30,479 nt of DNA from a virus. The notes beneath the pieces were generated by a model, which made no database searches, was not told where the DNA came from, and saw nothing but the letters and a program-made list of their open reading frames with translations. The first letter of the stretch is position 1. Every line of letters begins with the position of its first letter. The stretch lies in the IMG/VR virus record IMGVR_UViG_3300008110_008601, positions 1-30,479 of that record; one strand, 5' to 3'. Position numbers and translations under genes: made by a program. This document shows, piece by piece, positions 1 to 7,900 of this stretch.

Positions 1-705
1 AACTGCTGTTGCAGTAGCAGTTACGCCTTGAAGAGTAGCATCACCAGCTGTGATGTTGTTACCACTTGCAGGTGTAAAGTTAATATTAGCACCATTAATT
101 GTTGTTGAAAGTTTCCAACCAGTGGTATTAGCAAAGCTAATGAAATATGTTCCGTTGTCAGTTAAACCAACAGGTGTGGATGTTGCATTACCAGCAAATG
201 TAACTTGGTCTCCAGCAAGGAAGATATCATTTGCAGATGCATATGCAATAAATGCACCAATTGTGCTATTTGATGTAATTGCAGTGTTACCATTAAATGT
301 ACGAAGAGGTGGTGCTTGTACAGTTAAAGTAGGATTAGTTTCATATGAAGAACCTGCATTGACAATAGTGTAATCAGTGATTCTACCATCCACTTGTGAA
401 AATGTAACGTTTGCACTAGAACCACCACCACCAGAAATGGTAGATAATACAGTTCCGTTATAACCAGTACCAGCTTTAGTAATAGTTACTTGCGCTACAA
501 CACCTGATCCAACACCAATTTCTGTAGTGTCAACACCAAATTGACCCGCAGTCATTTTCATCGCAACACCATTATTATCATAATATTCTGGTGTTATATT
601 ATTATAGAAATTATTTCTATTGGTTGATGTAGGTGCCTTATTAAAACCAGTAACACCCCATAATACAGAGTTACTGTTTACGTCATTTTTGCCCCATTGT
701 GCCAT
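1..705 (-). CDS. Virion structural protein, glycine-rich (C-terminus beyond window)
   Basis: The frame is open from the ATG at 705 to the window edge, so only the first 235 residues are seen. It starts MAQWGKNDVNSNS, close to the MAQYRRDTNK start of the structural protein at 4653-6005. Around residues 70-125 it carries glycine-rich repeats of the type AGTGYNGTVLSTISGGGG and NAGSSYETNPTLTV, common in extended beta-structured fibre or appendage proteins of marine T4-like phages. A strong Shine-Dalgarno (AAAGGAG) lies just upstream and a late-promoter variant at 747-754. I read it as a virion fibre or decoration protein. The exact role is not visible. Confidence 0.6.
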   Translation of the reverse strand, partial: MAQWGKNDVNSNSVLWGVTGFNKAPTSTNRNNFYNNITPEYYDNNGVAMKMTAGQFGVDTTEIGVGSGVVAQVTITKAGTGYNGTVLSTISGGGGSSANVTFSQVDGRITDYTIVNAGSSYETNPTLTVQAPPLRTFNGNTAITSNSTIGAFIAYASANDIFLAGDQVTFAGNATSTPVGLTDNGTYFISFANTTGWKLSTTINGANINFTPASGNNITAGDATLQGVTATATAV

Positions 706-746
706 TTTTTTTCTCCTTTAAGTAGAATTACAGACTTCTACGAAGG

Positions 747-754
747 TATTTATG
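747..754 (-). promoter_or_regulatory. T4-type late promoter variant CATAAATA
   Basis: The minus strand reads CATAAATA, one base from the T4 late consensus TATAAATA, 42 bases before the structural gene start at 705. The transcript would begin near 741, at a 6-bp stem-loop (GTAGAA/TTCTAC, 722-741). Confidence 0.45.
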
Positions 755-759
755 AAACC

Positions 760-1194
760 TTATTGGAGAGTTGATCTTAACATCCAGGCATGTTTTTTAT
801 GAATATCAATACGATCTTGCAAGAAATTGGCTAAACCATGCTCAGAATTTTGCTCTGCTGCAAGAAATGCTTGAGTCAAAGCATCTATTACTTTATCATT
901 ATCTTGAATAGCAATTGATATCATTTGTTGGGCTGGTACTACATCAGTTTGATCTTTAATTAATGTCAAATCAATAAAACGTGATAAAGATCCTGGTGCA
1001 AATCCTTTTGCTGCTCTAATATGTTCGGCAATAGAATCATTAGCAGCAAATACTTCCTCATAAAGATCACCAAAAAATTCATGATATTGAGGAAAGTTTG
1101 GACCTGTTACATTCCAATGAAAAAAATGTAATTTAAGGTAAAAAGAAAAATTAGTGGCTAGTAACACTTTAAGTTTTTCTAATAGTTGTTCCAT
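760..1194 (-). CDS. dps: Dps-family ferritin-like protein
   Basis: This is a 144-residue protein of the Dps family, which forms 12-subunit shells that oxidise and store iron with peroxide and may bind DNA. The family signature FFHWNVTGPNFPQYHEFFGD is at residues 24-43. Ferroxidase ligands are present at H26, H38, D53 and E57, with the spacing of E. coli H51, H63, D78 and E82. The position matching E. coli D67 is G42, next to D43. There is no long lysine-rich N-terminal tail, so DNA binding is uncertain. The ATG overlaps the upstream stop (TAATG) after a GGAG Shine-Dalgarno, so translation is probably coupled. It sits among virion genes, which suggests late expression. Confidence 0.88.
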   Translation of the reverse strand: MEQLLEKLKVLLATNFSFYLKLHFFHWNVTGPNFPQYHEFFGDLYEEVFAANDSIAEHIRAAKGFAPGSLSRFIDLTLIKDQTDVVPAQQMISIAIQDNDKVIDALTQAFLAAEQNSEHGLANFLQDRIDIHKKHAWMLRSTLQ

Positions 1195-1376
1195 TATTCG
1201 TCTCCGCTTCCAGATGCGCCACCACCACTGCCGCCACCTGAGCTAGCACTTTTTCCGGGGTAAGCTATGTGTATTTTCATATCAGCTCCTCTATAAGGAA
1301 GCTTTTTTAATTTAATTAATTTACCGTCAGGACCCCTAACAGCAAGTTCTTCAATATGTTGTTTAAAGGTTTTCAT
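1194..1376 (-). CDS. Small protein with capsid-targeting-like N-terminus and Gly/Ser tail
   Basis: A 60-residue protein of no recognised family. It begins MKTFKQHIEE followed by L, matching the pattern of the T4 capsid-targeting sequence MKTYQEFIAE, in which the prohead protease cuts after an (I/L)-x-E triplet. The last 20 residues are almost only Gly, Ser and Ala ending in an acidic GDE. It overlaps the preceding gene by ATGA and the dps gene by TAATG, so it is embedded in a coupled operon. It may be a small head-internal protein. Apart from the targeting-like peptide there is no functional evidence. Confidence 0.6.
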   Translation of the reverse strand: MKTFKQHIEELAVRGPDGKLIKLKKLPYRGADMKIHIAYPGKSASSGGGSGGGASGSGDE

Positions 1377-1684
1377 ATTTCTTCAACTTTTATTTTTAAA
1401 TGACCTTGACCTTTGATCACTCTATGAAATTCTTCTGCGGGAATATCAATTCTTGTTCCTGTTTTAATATTAAAAGGTAGTTCGTTATCAAATTGAAATT
1501 GCCAATCATCTCCACACTCAATAACTTCAACTACTCTGTATTTCTTATCTCTATGCCAGATCAGATCACCTGATTCAACATCTTCTTCAAATACTCTACT
1601 GAATTTATTATCAGATAATTTTGTATCTGAATATGGATTACCAATAGAAGCTGCCACCACCAGAAAGTCCCAAAGCTTTTGCAT
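1373..1684 (-). CDS. Hypothetical protein, start uncertain
   Basis: About 104 residues if the ATG at 1684 is used. That start overlaps the upstream gene by 47 bases and has no Shine-Dalgarno. A GTG pair lies nearer the upstream stop (TAA, 1638-1640). The conserved-looking part is the C-terminal 75 residues, with FEEDVESGDLIWHRDKKYRV and a beta-rich tail ending KIKVEEI. It looks like a small single-domain phage protein. No family is recognised. The stop overlaps the next ATG (ATGA at 1373-1376). Translation may depend on re-initiation from the upstream gene. Confidence 0.5.
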   Translation of the reverse strand: MQKLWDFLVVAASIGNPYSDTKLSDNKFSRVFEEDVESGDLIWHRDKKYRVVEVIECGDDWQFQFDNELPFNIKTGTRIDIPAEEFHRVIKGQGHLKIKVEEI

Positions 1685-2201
1685 AACGAGGAAGATTACA
1701 TGACCAATAAGCAGCAAATGTTCTATCTTTTTGAAGATGACATTTATGACGAGCAGCAAATGATTTACGTGCTTCTGGATCATTCATTTTTACTGAAAGA
1801 GTTGCACCAGAAGCCGCACCATGAACATCGCCAAATGTTACCTTCTTAATTCCACCGTCTGGTTTACGAACATAGACGTAGAACTTCTTTGGACCACCTC
1901 TTCTTGGTTTACCAATTGGTGGATTTTTTTCATCTTCTTCATTTAAGGGAAGATCAAGAGGAACTTCCTGCCCCTCATATAATCCAAAAGAACCAATATC
2001 TGTTTTGATCAATTCAATATCTGAATATGAAAGATCAATCTTTTCTTCATTATATAATTTACGAGCTTCGTTGATGGTTTCAAAAAATTGTTCTGAACCG
2101 TAACGAAATACAGATTCATTCAAAGGGATATTATTTTCTAAATGATATAGAAGACCTTTGTGCGCAGATTCGTCAAGAAAGTATTCTTTAAAAGATTTCA
2201 T
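1638..2201 (-). CDS. Phage head-associated protein with capsid-targeting-like start
   Basis: 187 residues. The ATG at 2201 is chosen because it follows the upstream stop (2209) with an AGAAGG-like site, and because the resulting N-terminus MKSFKEYFLDE|S matches the T4 capsid-targeting pattern. Longer starts would run into the upstream gene. The C-terminal 80 residues (KKFYVYVRKPDGGIKKVTFG, then ARKSFAARHKC and DRTFAAYWSC) resemble a domain I recall from proteins in T4-like cyanophage structural regions. The two Cys and the His near RHKCH could form a metal site, but this is inference. Molecular function is unknown. Confidence 0.65.
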   Translation of the reverse strand: MKSFKEYFLDESAHKGLLYHLENNIPLNESVFRYGSEQFFETINEARKLYNEEKIDLSYSDIELIKTDIGSFGLYEGQEVPLDLPLNEEDEKNPPIGKPRRGGPKKFYVYVRKPDGGIKKVTFGDVHGAASGATLSVKMNDPEARKSFAARHKCHLQKDRTFAAYWSCNLPRYAKALGLSGGGSFYW

Positions 2202-2208
2202 TTTATTA

Positions 2209-4617
2209 TTAACCTTCTGATTTCCAACCACCACCTTTTGATTTATACCATTTAGCAGCCCAACCATTGGCATAAGCAGATGGATATACATCAAATTTAC
2301 TTTTTGCTAAAGCTTTAGCTCTGGACCAAAGAGCAGGATTAGTAGGTATATTCTTTTCTTCTAGATGTTCCACTTCTTCATTCTTTGGTCTCTTTTTTGC
2401 TTTTTGCATAGCAATAGCAATAGCAGCCTGTTGTGCCCAATTTTTAGCTTCTGGAATTTCTTCAGTCTCTTCTTTCATTTTCTGCATTATTGAACCAGCA
2501 ATCTTTTTGCCACGTTCTAATGAAATATTTAATTTTTTAGAGTATTGTTTAGCTGTTCTTTCAAACCAACCCTTATCTTCCGAAATCTTACCTTTTCCGA
2601 AGTTAGAAACATTGATTGGTTCACCCTTTCGTTCAGGATTTGGATCATGTTTGCGCTTTGCTCGTACAGCAGCTGCTCTTTCACTTTTAGAGAGTTTAGC
2701 TCTCTTTTCATTTGACATACATTTTGGTTTAGCCTCACCAGGTTCCCTTGCACAAGGTCCAATCACTTCACCTTTTGAGTTCAACCTTTTCCAACCACCC
2801 TCAGGATCTGTTTTACTAAACCATTTACGAAGATCTTCTTTTACTTCCTGATCCGTTAATGATTCTTCTTTAACTGGAACTGAACCAACTTTTGAACCAA
2901 ATCTTATTTTATCAACGGCTCTTTGAAGAGTATCAGAGGCTGTTCTAGTCTTAGAGGGTTTTGGTTTAACACCTCCAATAATATCAGGGCCAAGTGATCT
3001 AAGTTTGTTTACCTTACCAACCAATTCAGGAGAAATCTCTTGTAGATTTTCTTTGTTAAAATTATTATAAAAAGCTAAATCAAGATCTTCTTTTTTATCT
3101 TTCTTTTTATTCATGATCTGATCTTCAGTATCTGAATCCTCAGTATCCACCACTGATGCATTGTTGGTATGTATACCATGATGTGCTTTTACCATCGCAT
3201 TGATGATATTATTTCTAGTATCTGCATCATCTGCATTTTTATCAACATAACCTTCACTGTCCCCATCGGGATTACCTGATACATTACCAAAACCTCTTAT
3301 TCCACCTGATCCAGCAGAATTAACAGATTCGTTTTTTTCTTTATCAAGAATGGCTTGATAATCTTTACCAGCTTGCTGTAATCTAGCTTTGGCAGCCTGT
3401 GCTCTTTCTTCGCTATCCTTTAGTTTAGGTAAAGCTCTAACCATCTTTTCCCAAGGTGATAATTTCTTACCTTCATCAACAATTTTTTTTTGAATAGATT
3501 GTTGACGATATGGCTTATCAGATTCTTTTCTATCAGCATCATCTCTTGGAACAAGATCAATTTCTTTTCTATCTTGACCAGAACGAGGAACAGCTTCTCT
3601 ATACTTACCAAATCTCTTATTAAATTCAGAATCGGTTGCTTCTTTTACAGATGTATTTGGCTTAGTAATTTTAGCAGGTGCAGGAGCAGTATTATTACCA
3701 ACTACCTTGGATGATTTGGGCTCACCAGGTGTAACATGTTTAGATAGTGTCACAACTGAATCTGATCCATCTTCTCTAAATTTAGTTTCATCATAATTAA
3801 TATTTTCTTCTGCAATCACCTGATCATAAATTGATCCAATTTCCTCAACTAATGATTCTACAATAAATGAACCAAATTCATTGTCAATATCTTCTTTGAT
3901 TGATTTGATATGATTAGCAATTTCTTCTGCATGAGGGTGCAATGCTTTAGGAAGACCTTTTTTCAAACCCTTTATATCTCCAGCTCGAGCCAATGATCTA
4001 GCTTTTGTACCTGACATACCTTCAGCACCTTCAGCATCAGGATCTCTATGACCAGCAGAAACTACTTTAATGGATTTAAAATTAAAATAACTGTGTGGGC
4101 CTTCTTTACCATTATACTTGTTAATTAAAGAATGAAATTCTTTTACCCTATCATCACCTGCAACCATAGTAATATGCTGAACACCGCTCTTATGAAGACG
4201 GGAAAGATGATGAAGAAGAGTAGGATGCTCAGAAGAAGAACTAGAAACATTAGTGCCTTCTCCGGCAATCTTTTTAAGATACTCAACTTTCTTTTCCTTT
4301 GGAAGTGGATTTTTTGCATTGCCTTCAGTATGAGAAGCAATGATATGGGCTTCAGCACCTTGTGATTTGGCAGTATCCTCAACTTTATGAATTAATTTTT
4401 CATGACCAATTGTAGGAGGATTAAAACGGCCAAATGCAAATACAGCTTTTCTTTCTTTAGCTTCCAATACAGGATTTAAAATGATTTCATCTGGTTTATT
4501 GCCAGTAGCAGTTCTGCCTTTAGAGATGACATCCTTGACTATCTCTGTCTTACCCTTTTTTGCAGGTTTATTATCGGGTTTCAAAATATTTTGCTGAGGA
4601 TCATTATATTCTGGCAT
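2209..4617 (-). CDS. Nucleotidylyltransferase-domain fusion protein, virion region
   Basis: 802 residues. Residues 55-235 form a HIGH-type nucleotidylyltransferase domain: AFGRFNPPTIGHEKLI at 61-76 (HIGH equivalent TIGH), VAGDDR at 152-157 and SGTKAR at 202-207 (ISxTxxR-like). Such enzymes join a nucleotide to a phosphorylated small molecule. The substrate is not predictable here. Residues about 240-590 are low-complexity and charged, probably disordered. The C-terminus has small basic domains: FSKTDPEGGWKRL with a Cys pair near residues 610-630, KHDPNPERKG, and a final YPSAYANGWAAKWYKSKGGG block. The location among virion genes suggests a structural or head-packaged role. It lacks the targeting-like start of its neighbours. 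Confidence 0.7.
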   Translation of the reverse strand: MPEYNDPQQNILKPDNKPAKKGKTEIVKDVISKGRTATGNKPDEIILNPVLEAKERKAVFAFGRFNPPTIGHEKLIHKVEDTAKSQGAEAHIIASHTEGNAKNPLPKEKKVEYLKKIAGEGTNVSSSSSEHPTLLHHLSRLHKSGVQHITMVAGDDRVKEFHSLINKYNGKEGPHSYFNFKSIKVVSAGHRDPDAEGAEGMSGTKARSLARAGDIKGLKKGLPKALHPHAEEIANHIKSIKEDIDNEFGSFIVESLVEEIGSIYDQVIAEENINYDETKFREDGSDSVVTLSKHVTPGEPKSSKVVGNNTAPAPAKITKPNTSVKEATDSEFNKRFGKYREAVPRSGQDRKEIDLVPRDDADRKESDKPYRQQSIQKKIVDEGKKLSPWEKMVRALPKLKDSEERAQAAKARLQQAGKDYQAILDKEKNESVNSAGSGGIRGFGNVSGNPDGDSEGYVDKNADDADTRNNIINAMVKAHHGIHTNNASVVDTEDSDTEDQIMNKKKDKKEDLDLAFYNNFNKENLQEISPELVGKVNKLRSLGPDIIGGVKPKPSKTRTASDTLQRAVDKIRFGSKVGSVPVKEESLTDQEVKEDLRKWFSKTDPEGGWKRLNSKGEVIGPCAREPGEAKPKCMSNEKRAKLSKSERAAAVRAKRKHDPNPERKGEPINVSNFGKGKISEDKGWFERTAKQYSKKLNISLERGKKIAGSIMQKMKEETEEIPEAKNWAQQAAIAIAMQKAKKRPKNEEVEHLEEKNIPTNPALWSRAKALAKSKFDVYPSAYANGWAAKWYKSKGGGWKSEG

Positions 4618-4640
4618 CTGCTTTCCTAATGTTTATTTTA

Positions 4641-4648
4641 TATTTATT
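4641..4648 (-). promoter_or_regulatory. Probable late promoter variant AATAAATA
   Basis: The minus strand reads AATAAATA followed by TAAAATAAACATTAGG, 24 bases before the ATG at 4617. The downstream bases closely match those after the TATAAATA at 7886-7893. Confidence 0.4.
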
Positions 4649-4652
4649 GTTC

Positions 4653-6005
4653 TTAATAAACTTCTCGCCATTGCATAGTAGTTGCAACATATGTAGTATT
4701 AACAGTTGAAAGATTGGTAGCAGTTACTACAAATACCTGTGAATCATTGCTATAAAAATTTTGTGCAATATAGTTCTTTTTTGCTGTGCTTGGCATATTA
4801 GGGCTTGTTGCACCAGCAGATGGTGATGCAGAAGCAGCTCTTGGATTATTAGCTGTAGCAAACCCGCCATCCATTACTTCTCCATCATCATAGTTAGTAG
4901 CAGTAATATTGTACTGTACACCACTAGAAGAATGAACGTTTACCCAAGCACCCCCGGTAATTACTGAAGTGTTTGCAAGTTTAATAACATCATATCTAAC
5001 ATTCTCATCTGTAGATATGATAGAAATATTACCTAATCTTGCAATCATTCTATTTGAATAACCATTGAAAGAGTCTTTCAATTTAATAGCCATAATTGGT
5101 GTAGTATTACCGCCTGCGAGTAATCTCAAACCACTATGCCAAGAAAAATCTTGCCCTGATTCTAAATAACCACCTTCAGATATTACTGTAGAACATATCT
5201 GATCCATAAAAGCATTCGCTGCTCTTGTACCTGTATTAAATATCTCACATCTTACAGGAAGATTAGGACTGCTCATATAGACTTTATCTAGATTATTGCT
5301 ATTATAGTATTCGTGTGCGGGAACAAATCTCCCATCATGAACAAATCCTGTACGAACTCTACCAACTCCCAGCCATTGAAAGTCAATAAACACAATTTGT
5401 GTTTTAGTAATATCTAAATTAAAACCTGAAGGACCTTTTCCATCACAAGTATCTACATTCCAATTAGCTTGTGTTACTTTTCTGCTATCGTCAGGTGATC
5501 CACTAGTATAAGTTCTAATACAGAAACTTAATGTTCCATCACCAGCTTGTTCAAAGTAAATACCGTTATTATCATCATAATACCCTGTACGTTTGGTAAC
5601 GTTTGTATTTGCACCATAGAAATTAAATGTTGATTTAATAAGTTGACTCTTTCCAGGCATATAATGATGATAGAATTTAGTCTGATGAATAACACTACTG
5701 GTTGAATTGTTTGCAGTAGTAAGACGGCAGCAGGCTTGATTAGGTAAAAATGTTACCGAACCGTTTGCCGTAGTAATATCTTCAAACGCAGGATCAATAC
5801 CGTAAAGATGTTTGTAGTCACCTAATGTAAAAGCATCAGATGTTCTTAATCTACCAAATGCATCGGACTGCCCTGCTTCTAATGCTACTGGAAATCTATT
5901 ATAATCATCATAAAATTGACCGTTGCTATCGGCAGTCATTACTACTTCAAATATAGTATTTCCATCAGCTAAGAATTTATTTGTGTCACGTCTATATTGT
6001 GCCAT
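4653..6005 (-). CDS. Virion structural protein (fibre/decoration-like)
   Basis: 450 residues without signal peptide or membrane segment. The N-terminal third includes VALEAGQSDAFGRLRTSDAF, and the (S/D)AFGRLR motif recurs near the N-terminus of many marine phage structural proteins. The remainder is Gly/Asn/Ser/Thr-rich and predicted to be beta-structured, with VGRVRTGFVHDGRFVPAHEY mid-protein, and it ends in TTMQWREVY. It is likely a head fibre, decoration or tail-fibre-like protein. The start ATG at 6005 follows a GAGGATAA site, and the stop lies 35 bases before the next gene. Homology search is needed to assign which virion part it builds. Confidence 0.6.
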   Translation of the reverse strand: MAQYRRDTNKFLADGNTIFEVVMTADSNGQFYDDYNRFPVALEAGQSDAFGRLRTSDAFTLGDYKHLYGIDPAFEDITTANGSVTFLPNQACCRLTTANNSTSSVIHQTKFYHHYMPGKSQLIKSTFNFYGANTNVTKRTGYYDDNNGIYFEQAGDGTLSFCIRTYTSGSPDDSRKVTQANWNVDTCDGKGPSGFNLDITKTQIVFIDFQWLGVGRVRTGFVHDGRFVPAHEYYNSNNLDKVYMSSPNLPVRCEIFNTGTRAANAFMDQICSTVISEGGYLESGQDFSWHSGLRLLAGGNTTPIMAIKLKDSFNGYSNRMIARLGNISIISTDENVRYDVIKLANTSVITGGAWVNVHSSSGVQYNITATNYDDGEVMDGGFATANNPRAASASPSAGATSPNMPSTAKKNYIAQNFYSNDSQVFVVTATNLSTVNTTYVATTMQWREVY

Positions 6006-6013
6006 TACAAAAT

Positions 6014-7147
6014 TTATCCTCTACCAAATCTTGGATTATTCAATATTGCTGTTGATATTTTTCTTGGAACTAGTTTTGCAACAGGTCTTCCACCTTTTTG
6101 AAGAACAACACCCTCACCTGCTGATTTCTTTCCATCAATAGATGTTTCCATATCAGGGTGATGAACACCCTTAAGAACATGCTCTGTTGCTTGTTCTAAA
6201 TGATGATGTATATCTAAAGACTTTTGAAAATGTTCTGCATGCTTATCAACATGAGCAATCATAGCAGCATGCTGATCTCTTACTCTTTGTTGAGCAGCAG
6301 ATGTCTTTAATTTAGATGCTTTCTTTTCAGCAACTGCCTTAAGATGATTCTTATATCCTTCAACAGTAGGTAAAGAGTTGCCTCGTGTTGTGCTATTCAT
6401 ATAAGTTGTAAAATGAGTAACATGTTCAGGAGTCAAATGCTTTGTTGTATGACCCTTGAGAAGCTTCTCAGCGGCAGCAAGATGATGTTCTGTTGCTTTT
6501 CTGTCTTCTGCTGAATAATGTTGTGGATCTGGTTTATGCTCATGTTCAGGTACAAATACATGTTCACTATGTCTCAAAGCACCCTTTGATAAAGCAGAAG
6601 CGGTTTTACCATGAACTTCAGTGTGAATAGCCACACCAAGTGGTGCCTTTGTTTTTGCTTTATATGTGATTCTGTTTGGTGTTGTTGAGATAGAACTACC
6701 AGACTTCTTTGTATGTGTATCAGAAGGGGTATGTAATAGATCACCTTGTACATGATGACCTTTGTTTACAATCTCGTGACCATGTGCAAGAAGATGTTTT
6801 AAAGATTTTGCATATTCAGGTGCATGACCAAAATGTTTGTCTACTTCTTCTGGAGTTCTGGCAACTACACCTCTTGCCCATCTATGCTTATCAGATACAC
6901 CAATTCCTTTTTCATCGTGAATGATATGAACAGAAGCACCACCATCAGTCTTCAAAGAAGCCTTAATTGTACTAGGCTTGCCTTGTCTATGATTATGAAA
7001 TTGTTTAATCAGATCCAAACCAGTCTTTACATGTTTAGGATCAGCATAATGTAATTCTTTAGCATGAGTAAGATGGGTTAACCCTTCTTCCTCAACAGAT
7101 GAGGCAGGACGAGCAGCTTCTGTAATATAATTTAAAAATGTTTTCAT
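6014..7147 (-). CDS. Polynucleotide-ligase-like nucleotidyltransferase-fold protein, putative head-packaged
   Basis: 377 residues. The order of motifs resembles the covalent nucleotidyltransferase (ligase/capping) fold: K66-T-D-G (motif I KxDG), VQGDLL at 133-138 (motif III, usual E replaced by D136), EGVVLQ at 345-350 (motif IV) and AKLVP with K358 (motif V). Related T4-like phage proteins carry KWDG at the same place. The middle (200-330) is His/Lys-rich and helical. The N-terminus MKTFLNYITE|A is nearly the T4 capsid-targeting sequence, suggesting packaging and cleavage after residue 10. The stop of the upstream gene overlaps this ATG (TGATG). Activity as a ligase is inference. It could be a structural derivative of the fold. 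Confidence 0.6.
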   Translation of the reverse strand: MKTFLNYITEAARPASSVEEEGLTHLTHAKELHYADPKHVKTGLDLIKQFHNHRQGKPSTIKASLKTDGGASVHIIHDEKGIGVSDKHRWARGVVARTPEEVDKHFGHAPEYAKSLKHLLAHGHEIVNKGHHVQGDLLHTPSDTHTKKSGSSISTTPNRITYKAKTKAPLGVAIHTEVHGKTASALSKGALRHSEHVFVPEHEHKPDPQHYSAEDRKATEHHLAAAEKLLKGHTTKHLTPEHVTHFTTYMNSTTRGNSLPTVEGYKNHLKAVAEKKASKLKTSAAQQRVRDQHAAMIAHVDKHAEHFQKSLDIHHHLEQATEHVLKGVHHPDMETSIDGKKSAGEGVVLQKGGRPVAKLVPRKISTAILNNPRFGRG

Positions 7148-7860
7148 CAGTAAAACTTACTAACTTTTCTTGATGCCTCGGGGCCAACCAATACTCTGGT
7201 TTTGTTTACACCAAGGTCAGATCTCTTTTTATCAGCTCTTGCAAAAACCATCATATGCATATCTTTAGGAACTTCACCACTCTTATAAACATGATTTGAT
7301 TGTAAAATGTAATGACCTTTTTTACCATTAGGATGAGGAACCAACTTCATTGGACCTTGATGAATCTCATGTACATTATTTTCATGATGTGATTCATCAC
7401 CGTGTCCATGACCATACATTGCCTTTTGAATAAAGCTCTTATGTTCTGGATTAGAACTATCAAGCTTCATAGCAACTGTCTCACCAGATACACCCTCTGG
7501 ATGCTTATTCTTTAATACTGAGGCAAACTTTTTAACAATTAGATGATCCTTAAATTTAGACACACCACCAAATTGTTGAAAGTCTTTTACAGAGTTACCA
7601 TCTTTATGGCTAATAAATCTTTGTGATTGGCCTGCTTTATTTTTAAGAACAAAGTCTGCTTTAGGAGTTCCAGGAACCTTTTCAACACTACTTACTTTAG
7701 TAGGACCATGCTGTGTGTGAATTGTAATTTCTTCAGAACCTGATTCTTTTTTAGCTTTTTCAATTTGACCATGAAGATCAGCTAAATGACCTTCTTCCTT
7801 TTCATAAGGATTAGAACCGGGCATTCTTCTTTCTGTAAGAAAATTTAAAAATGTAAGCAT
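7147..7860 (-). CDS. Putative PD-(D/E)XK-like protein with capsid-targeting-like start
   Basis: 237 residues. The N-terminus MLTFLNFLTE|R fits the head-targeting and prohead-protease pattern. Around residues 63-100 it reads GTPKADFVLKN, then RFISHKDGNSVKDFQQFGGV. An Asp (D69) followed after about 15 residues by S-H-K86 in a beta strand resembles the D...(E/S)xK core of PD-(D/E)XK nucleases. The rest is basic and His-rich (GHGHGDESHHENNVHE near 150-165) and ends in a conserved-looking VLVGPEASRKV. A consensus late promoter lies just upstream. Nuclease activity is a hypothesis from one weak motif. It may instead be a purely structural internal protein. Confidence 0.5.
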   Translation of the reverse strand: MLTFLNFLTERRMPGSNPYEKEEGHLADLHGQIEKAKKESGSEEITIHTQHGPTKVSSVEKVPGTPKADFVLKNKAGQSQRFISHKDGNSVKDFQQFGGVSKFKDHLIVKKFASVLKNKHPEGVSGETVAMKLDSSNPEHKSFIQKAMYGHGHGDESHHENNVHEIHQGPMKLVPHPNGKKGHYILQSNHVYKSGEVPKDMHMMVFARADKKRSDLGVNKTRVLVGPEASRKVSKFY

Positions 7861-7885
7861 AGTGGACCCCTAGATGTTTATTTCA

Positions 7886-7893
7886 TATTTATA
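7886..7893 (-). promoter_or_regulatory. T4-type late promoter TATAAATA
   Basis: Exact TATAAATA on the minus strand, 26 bases before the ATG at 7860 and just downstream of a terminator (7901-7926). It starts the virion transcription unit that runs left from here. Confidence 0.75.
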
Positions 7894-7900
7894 GAAATAA

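Noticed and set aside
2507-2851. Plus-strand open frame of 114 codons
   Set aside because: It lies wholly inside the strong minus-strand nucleotidylyltransferase gene, has no ribosome-binding site and shows no family features. The same holds for the other plus-strand frames, including 50-373.
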